A DNA stretch of 62,000 nt from Diphasiastrum complanatum (Eukaryota > Streptophyta > Lycopodiopsida > Lycopodiales > Lycopodiaceae), in NCBI GenBank assembly GCA_029204225.1, contig CM055101.1, positions 2,162,528 through 2,224,527 on the forward strand, read 5' to 3'. The position numbers and the translations under genes are program-made. How positions within the stretch are numbered: position 1 is the first letter of the stretch; every line of letters begins with the position of its first letter. The notes beneath the pieces were generated by a model that was not told the origin of the DNA, searched no databases, and worked only from the letters and a program-made list of their open reading frames with translations. Of this stretch, positions 58,501-62,000 are shown piece after piece.

Positions 58501-60020
58501 AAGATTTTATTAATGTCCTTGAATACCGTAAGGTACATAGGACTAAGAAAAGGTACATGTCAAGTGTGCACATAGGAGCTTAAAGCTCAATCATCTATAA
58601 AACTAAATAACTGCAAATACAATGCATAAAGACAGTTGGCCCAGTCAGGATCCAATAGCCTGGAATCATATATCACGATGTCCATCAGCAGGAAAGAAAT
58701 GGTGGATGGTATGCTGTGAAGATGTGATTAGATGTGCCCTGGACCTCTGTCGCCGGATAGGCCGTCGGTGTCGTCTCTGCTGTCGTGGCGCTCTGGGATG
58801 TGATCTAATAACTGACTGTCTCTCTGGCCGTCGACATGGTCTCTGATGCCGATGTACGAAGGAGTCGGGAATCTTGGCCTCTCCCTCTGAGTCGCTGCCT
58901 ATGGGTACCTCAGATCTCTGTCTCTGATGGTATATGCACTCATCAATGCTCAGTTATGTCAGGGAATGTGTACCATCTAGTCTCCTCCTCCTCAGGTCTG
59001 ACATCTCTCGGATCATCAGTGCGACACATCTAGGGTCCTCATAAGATATCAAGGTAGAAAGTGTAACTAGGTGCTCTCTGAACAAGCAGTAGTACCACCC
59101 TCGTATCTCATAGTAGGCAAGACATCTGAAGAGGAAATGTGACTCCTCCTCAGTCTCATGCATAACACACATGCTACAAAGTCGGTCCTCTCGTGGGGTG
59201 CCACTGTAACTGCCAGTCTCAATAGCCAGCTGATGTGAAGAAACCCGAAACTGACCCATCGCTATCCGCAGACTATGTGATATACTCCTCAGCAAGTAAC
59301 CAGATACTATGGGGCAGCCAGCCGGATCAAGAGATAGAAAGTGTATACGATAAAACTCACTCTTGGTCCCCAATGGACCCTGCCAAGTGATATGAAGATA
59401 TGATCTGTAAAGGAGGCCTCTGATGTACTGGTGGGTGCCCGCAGATAGATCACTGATCTGGATACCCAATGTGGAGAGGAGACGACAAGCCTTGGAGTAC
59501 CATGAGAAAAGGTGTCCCTCTGAGTGTAGGCGTCAGGATGAAGATAAAGCTGCAACTACATAATGTGTACCCCCGTCCTAAAGATCCTCTAACCTCTGTA
59601 TGAATGTCACAATATGGAATAAGGCCTCAATCTGAATGGGGGGGGACCACGAACTCCGCCAAGATAATCTGGTGTGGTACTGAGGGCTTAGCCCGTATCA
59701 TCCGGGAGAGTAAATGAATCTGGAGCCGGGAGATATATGTCCAATCAGTAGCTGTCAGACCAGTACTCCATGTGTCGGAAGCATACATAGCTGAGGGCAC
59801 AACCATAGTGTTAAAGAGCCGACACTTACTAGTCGCATCTCTGATGTGTGAGCTGAAACATAGTCTCTCCAAATCTACCAGTGAGGCATAGCCCTTCCGT
59901 ACCCGGGAAATAGCTACGTGTCTCATGCTGAACGTAGGCCCGAGAATAGTACTCCTAGATATGTATAGGAATCAACAACCTCTAAGGGATGACCATCCCA
60001 TAGAAGCTCCTGCCGCATCA

Positions 60021-60021
<1 letters not shown>
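58500..60021 (-). mobile_element. 5'-truncated LINE, C-terminal RT region, minus strand
   Basis: The minus-strand frame begins near 60021 with LLWDGHPLEVVDSYTYLGVL, typical of the segment after the LINE RT palm. Then come LVDLERLCFSSHIRDAT, FNTMVVPSAMYASDTWSTG and SVPHQIILAEFVVPP (59627-59926), and a Cys/His-bearing tail in other frames (RLCSMCVMHETEEESHFLFR near 59150). The 3' end is AATAAAATC followed by (TTTC)n at 58490-58508 (complement), a LINE-type simple-repeat tail with a polyadenylation signal. No endonuclease is present; the 5' end is lost. It sits inside the (GA)n array, so target-site duplications cannot be read. Confidence 0.75.
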
Positions 60022-60052
<31 letters not shown>

Positions 60053-60229
60053 CATCTTTAGAACCGTGAGAACCGTGAGAGAGAGAGAGAGAGAGAGTGG
60101 AACCGTGAGAACCGTGAGAACCACGAGAGACAAAGAATACCATGAGAACCGTGAGTGAGAGAGAGAGAGGGAAAGCATCAGAGAGAGAGAGAGAGAGAGA
60201 GCATCGTGAGAACCGTGAGTGAGAGAGAT
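60022..60229. repeat. (GA)n array with GAACCGTGAGAACCGTGAG phrases
   Basis: Continuation of the array at 58330-58500 on the other side of the LINE; the inverse counterpart of 24666-25470 but much shorter. Confidence 0.85.
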
Positions 60230-60420
60230 CCTGTGGAGCGCTGGCCAAGGCAAAAAAAAATTTGCCCTGACAGCCCACCTCCATAGCACACCGCCGTGCT
60301 ATGGAGGTGGGCTGCCAGGGCAAATTTTTTTTGCGCTGGCTAGTGCCCCACTGGTCCTAGAAGGATACATTTCATCCATCTCAATGACTGTTATACGCCA
60401 GAGAGAGACAACAACGATTC
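60230..60420 (-). mobile_element. Fold-back element copy 4 and flank
   Basis: 60230-60354 is a palindrome: arms CCTGTGGAGCGCTGGCCAAG... and ...GCTAGTGCCCCACTGG around the perfect inner stem CCACCTCCATAGCAC/GTGCTATGGAGGTGG with spacer ACCGCC. The flank 60355-60420 (AAGGATACATTTCATCCATC, ATGACTGTTATACGCCAGAG) is the inverse of 24485-24540. Confidence 0.75.
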
Positions 60421-60432
60421 ATGGCTCCATGA

Positions 60433-61034
60433 TGTAGGGTCGAAGATCTCGCATAGTATAGTCCTCTTGCTTGTCAACAAGGGTTAGAACACTGGATAAG
60501 TGCCTAACTATGAATAGATGCTACTTTTAGAGATATCTCTACTTTCTCCCTTAACTCTACTCAACACTAACAATACCCACTGTTAACTCTACTCCACTAC
60601 ACTAGCATTCATCATGGTTGAGGGTGAAAGAGAAGAGAAGAAGAGAAGAAGAAGAGAGGGGAAGATGGTGAGAGAGAGTAAGAGAGATGAGATGGAGGTT
60701 AGCTCAAATGCTCAATATCATTGCTTATGGAAAAGCCTTAACTAGCATAACCAAAAAGCATGGAAAATGGAATTAATAAACAATCCACAACAATAGCATA
60801 AACAAGAGTGATTAGCAAATGAGGATGCTTGAGCTCCCAAAATGATAGAGTCTCCTCCTCTCAATTAAGCATGAAATTAGAGTACAAATGGTGCCTTTTT
60901 ATAAATGGGAAAGGCCCTTGCCCCAAAATCCTATTGGCTAATATTCACATAGATCCTAACCATTCATCTTGGACCCAACTTGATCCAAGGGTCCACAAAA
61001 AGTACAATAAAAATCACAAGATTCATGAGTCCAT
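60433..61034 (-). mobile_element. Gypsy LTR family A copy 5, minus strand, truncated
   Basis: Starts TGTAGGGTCGAAGATCTCGC, the complement of the family A end, and follows the inverse of 1658-1080 through AGGCCCAAT-type phrases to about 61034, where similarity stops. The LTR's 5' quarter is missing. GA-rich at 60625-60690. Confidence 0.7.
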
Positions 61035-61260
61035 ATTTATTTATTTCATTTATCATGGTCCATTAATCCTTTTAAATCTTATTAACCTATTGTCACCCAT
61101 TTTTATAGCTTTTTTTTAAAAAAAAGCTTAAAGATAATATTTTTGCCAAGATGCCACAAGAAGGAAAGAAATAGTCGGAGATTATTGTTGAACAAGATCT
61201 TGGAAGAAGAGGAAGAATAGAGAGCACGCACAAATCTGGAAAATGAGGGAGGAAAGCCCA
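61035..61260. other. Unassigned
   Basis: AT-rich then GA-rich; probably part of the LINE interrupted to the right. No motif read. Confidence 0.3.
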
Positions 61261-61507
61261 AGGCCTAGCAGCAACAGAGGATGTAGTCCCAACTAATTAT
61301 GTCAAAAGTTTTGTCAAGGCCTAGACACATAATCAAAGAGGGAGTAGCTAGCAGAAGCAGGGAGAGAGTCGGAATGCATCCCGACGTTGAGAATAGAATA
61401 AATGATATTGCGCCCCTTGACGAACCCAAACTGTTCGAGAGAGAGCAAGGAATGAAGTAGAGGGGAGAGACACCTGGCCAAAATCTTATAGAATGTGTTA
61501 AGTATTG
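61261..61507 (-). pseudogene. LINE reverse transcriptase fragment
   Basis: Minus strand: NTFYKILARCLSPLLHSLLS, EQFGFVKGRNIIYSILNV, and in a neighbouring frame LGLDKTFDIISWDYI. These match the RT block typical of plant LINEs (N-x-x-YKI...A...L...L...L, QSGFVxGRxIxDNIL, LDxxKAFDxVxW). It is interrupted upstream (right) by a copia LTR at 61508. Confidence 0.8.
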
Positions 61508-62000
61508 TGTGAAAAAAGTGGATCTTGAATGAATCCAAACTCCCAAAATACTTGGCTAAGATCTTTGCACAACAGCTACAAAAGCTAGAAATGCTTCTTG
61601 GTTTCCAAGGGGAGGCTCGAACCTGGGACCAAAGAAACTTTGGATGCCAAGCCAACCAACTGAGCCAACCCCGTTGGGTCAAAAGCTAGAAATGGCAAAG
61701 CATCCTAATGCTACCTTTGATACACATGAACTTAATAAAGCATTCAAGAGACAAAAGAAACTAATAAAAGGTACTGATGGCAGCCAAAAATAACAGCAAA
61801 CAGTTGGTGTCATTTCGAAGGTCCTGAAGTTTGGAACTTCTTCAATATGAAATATATACTAAAATAAAAGTATCTAGACCTTTTTCAAATGTGTGAAAGG
61901 TTAGATCCAAAACTATGTACAAAAATCGCCAATTTATGCCTCAAATTAGCTAGGAAATGTTGACAATTTTCACATATTGTGAGGGGACACAAGTCAGGAA
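61508..62000 (-). mobile_element. Copia LTR (family C), minus strand, runs off the window
   Basis: Inverse of 21538-20884: starts TGTGAAAAAAGTGGATCTTG. Its 3' end (left side) abuts LINE sequence rather than a tRNA primer site, so it is a 3' or solo LTR. It holds the SINE-like insertion at 61594-61680. The far end, TTGACAATTTTCACA near 61971-61985, is the LTR start, so LTR proper ends at about 61985. Confidence 0.8.
61594..61680 (-). mobile_element. tRNA-derived SINE-like insertion (87 bp) with 14-bp target-site duplication
   Basis: Flanked by direct repeats AAAAGCTAGAAATG at 61580-61593 and 61681-61694. The related LTR at 15220-15250 has the site once and uninterrupted. On the minus strand the insert has TGGCTCAGTTGG (RNA polymerase III box A consensus) and GGTTCGAGCC (box B), 36 bp apart, with a short stem CCAAAG/CTTTGG between. 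It begins GACCCAACGGGG and ends ACCAAGAAG, with no obvious A- or T-tail. Could be a short SINE, a 5' SINE head, or a retroposed tRNA fragment. Confidence 0.7.

Noticed and set aside
58622-59033. Plus-strand frames over the LINE
   Set aside because: Antisense to the LINE; the minus-strand reading has the RT-associated motifs.
61594-61680. A functional tRNA gene
   Set aside because: Box A and box B are present, but no convincing acceptor stem or full cloverleaf can be drawn, and the target-site duplication shows it was inserted.

Overview
The window looks like non-coding-rich nuclear DNA of a seed plant with a large, repeat-filled genome. A gymnosperm is my best guess, but nothing in the sequence proves it. 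The evidence is nested Ty1/copia and Ty3/gypsy LTR retrotransposons with plant-type primer sites (initiator tRNA-Met for copia), a CACTA/EnSpm transposase relic, LINE fragments, a tRNA-derived SINE-like insertion, very long (CT)n/(GA)n arrays, GT-AG introns, and one gene of the plant-only S1 self-incompatibility-like secreted family. There are no operons, CRISPR arrays or prokaryotic features.

Layout, left to right. 1-1658: a minus-strand copia 5' LTR sits 8 bp upstream of a gypsy 3' LTR. 1795-3089: decayed CACTA transposase with a recognisable intron. 3498-4424: 3' end of a gag-only LTR element called family G here. 5802-7497: the one plausible intact host gene, a two-exon S1-like secreted protein. 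10863-15150+: a minus-strand copia-derived element whose integrase and reverse transcriptase are replaced by an unfamiliar long reading frame. 17018-18549: a decayed, spliced transposase-like gene. 20202-23640: gypsy gag cut by a plus-strand copia LTR, leader and gag. 23641-25989: palindromic fold-back elements and huge (CT)n arrays. 25990-30647: 3' part of a gypsy element with a large accessory ORF between integrase and LTR. 30648-34375: minus-strand copia pol and gag. 34793-46122: copia elements in both orientations, one split by a complete 4.6-kb family G element with a target-site duplication. 46124-52129: a second gypsy 3' half with the same accessory ORF. 52130-55370: copia pieces. 55520-58016: a decayed five-exon gene with a ParB-like motif. 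58125-60420: an inverted copy of the fold-back/(GA)n composite, split by a 5'-truncated LINE. 60433-62000: gypsy LTR, LINE RT, and a copia LTR carrying the SINE-like insertion.

Almost everything is mobile DNA in layers. The order of events can be read from interruptions: family G inside copia integrase, copia LTR inside gypsy gag, copia LTR inside LINE RT, LINE inside (GA)n. The most unusual items are the conserved gypsy accessory ORF, the pol-less copia chimera, the complete gag-only element, the palindromic fold-back family and the multi-exon ParB-like pseudogene. Most coding regions carry stops or frameshifts, several of them TGG-to-stop changes of the kind expected after cytosine methylation and deamination. 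All family assignments come from reading motifs; no database search was run.
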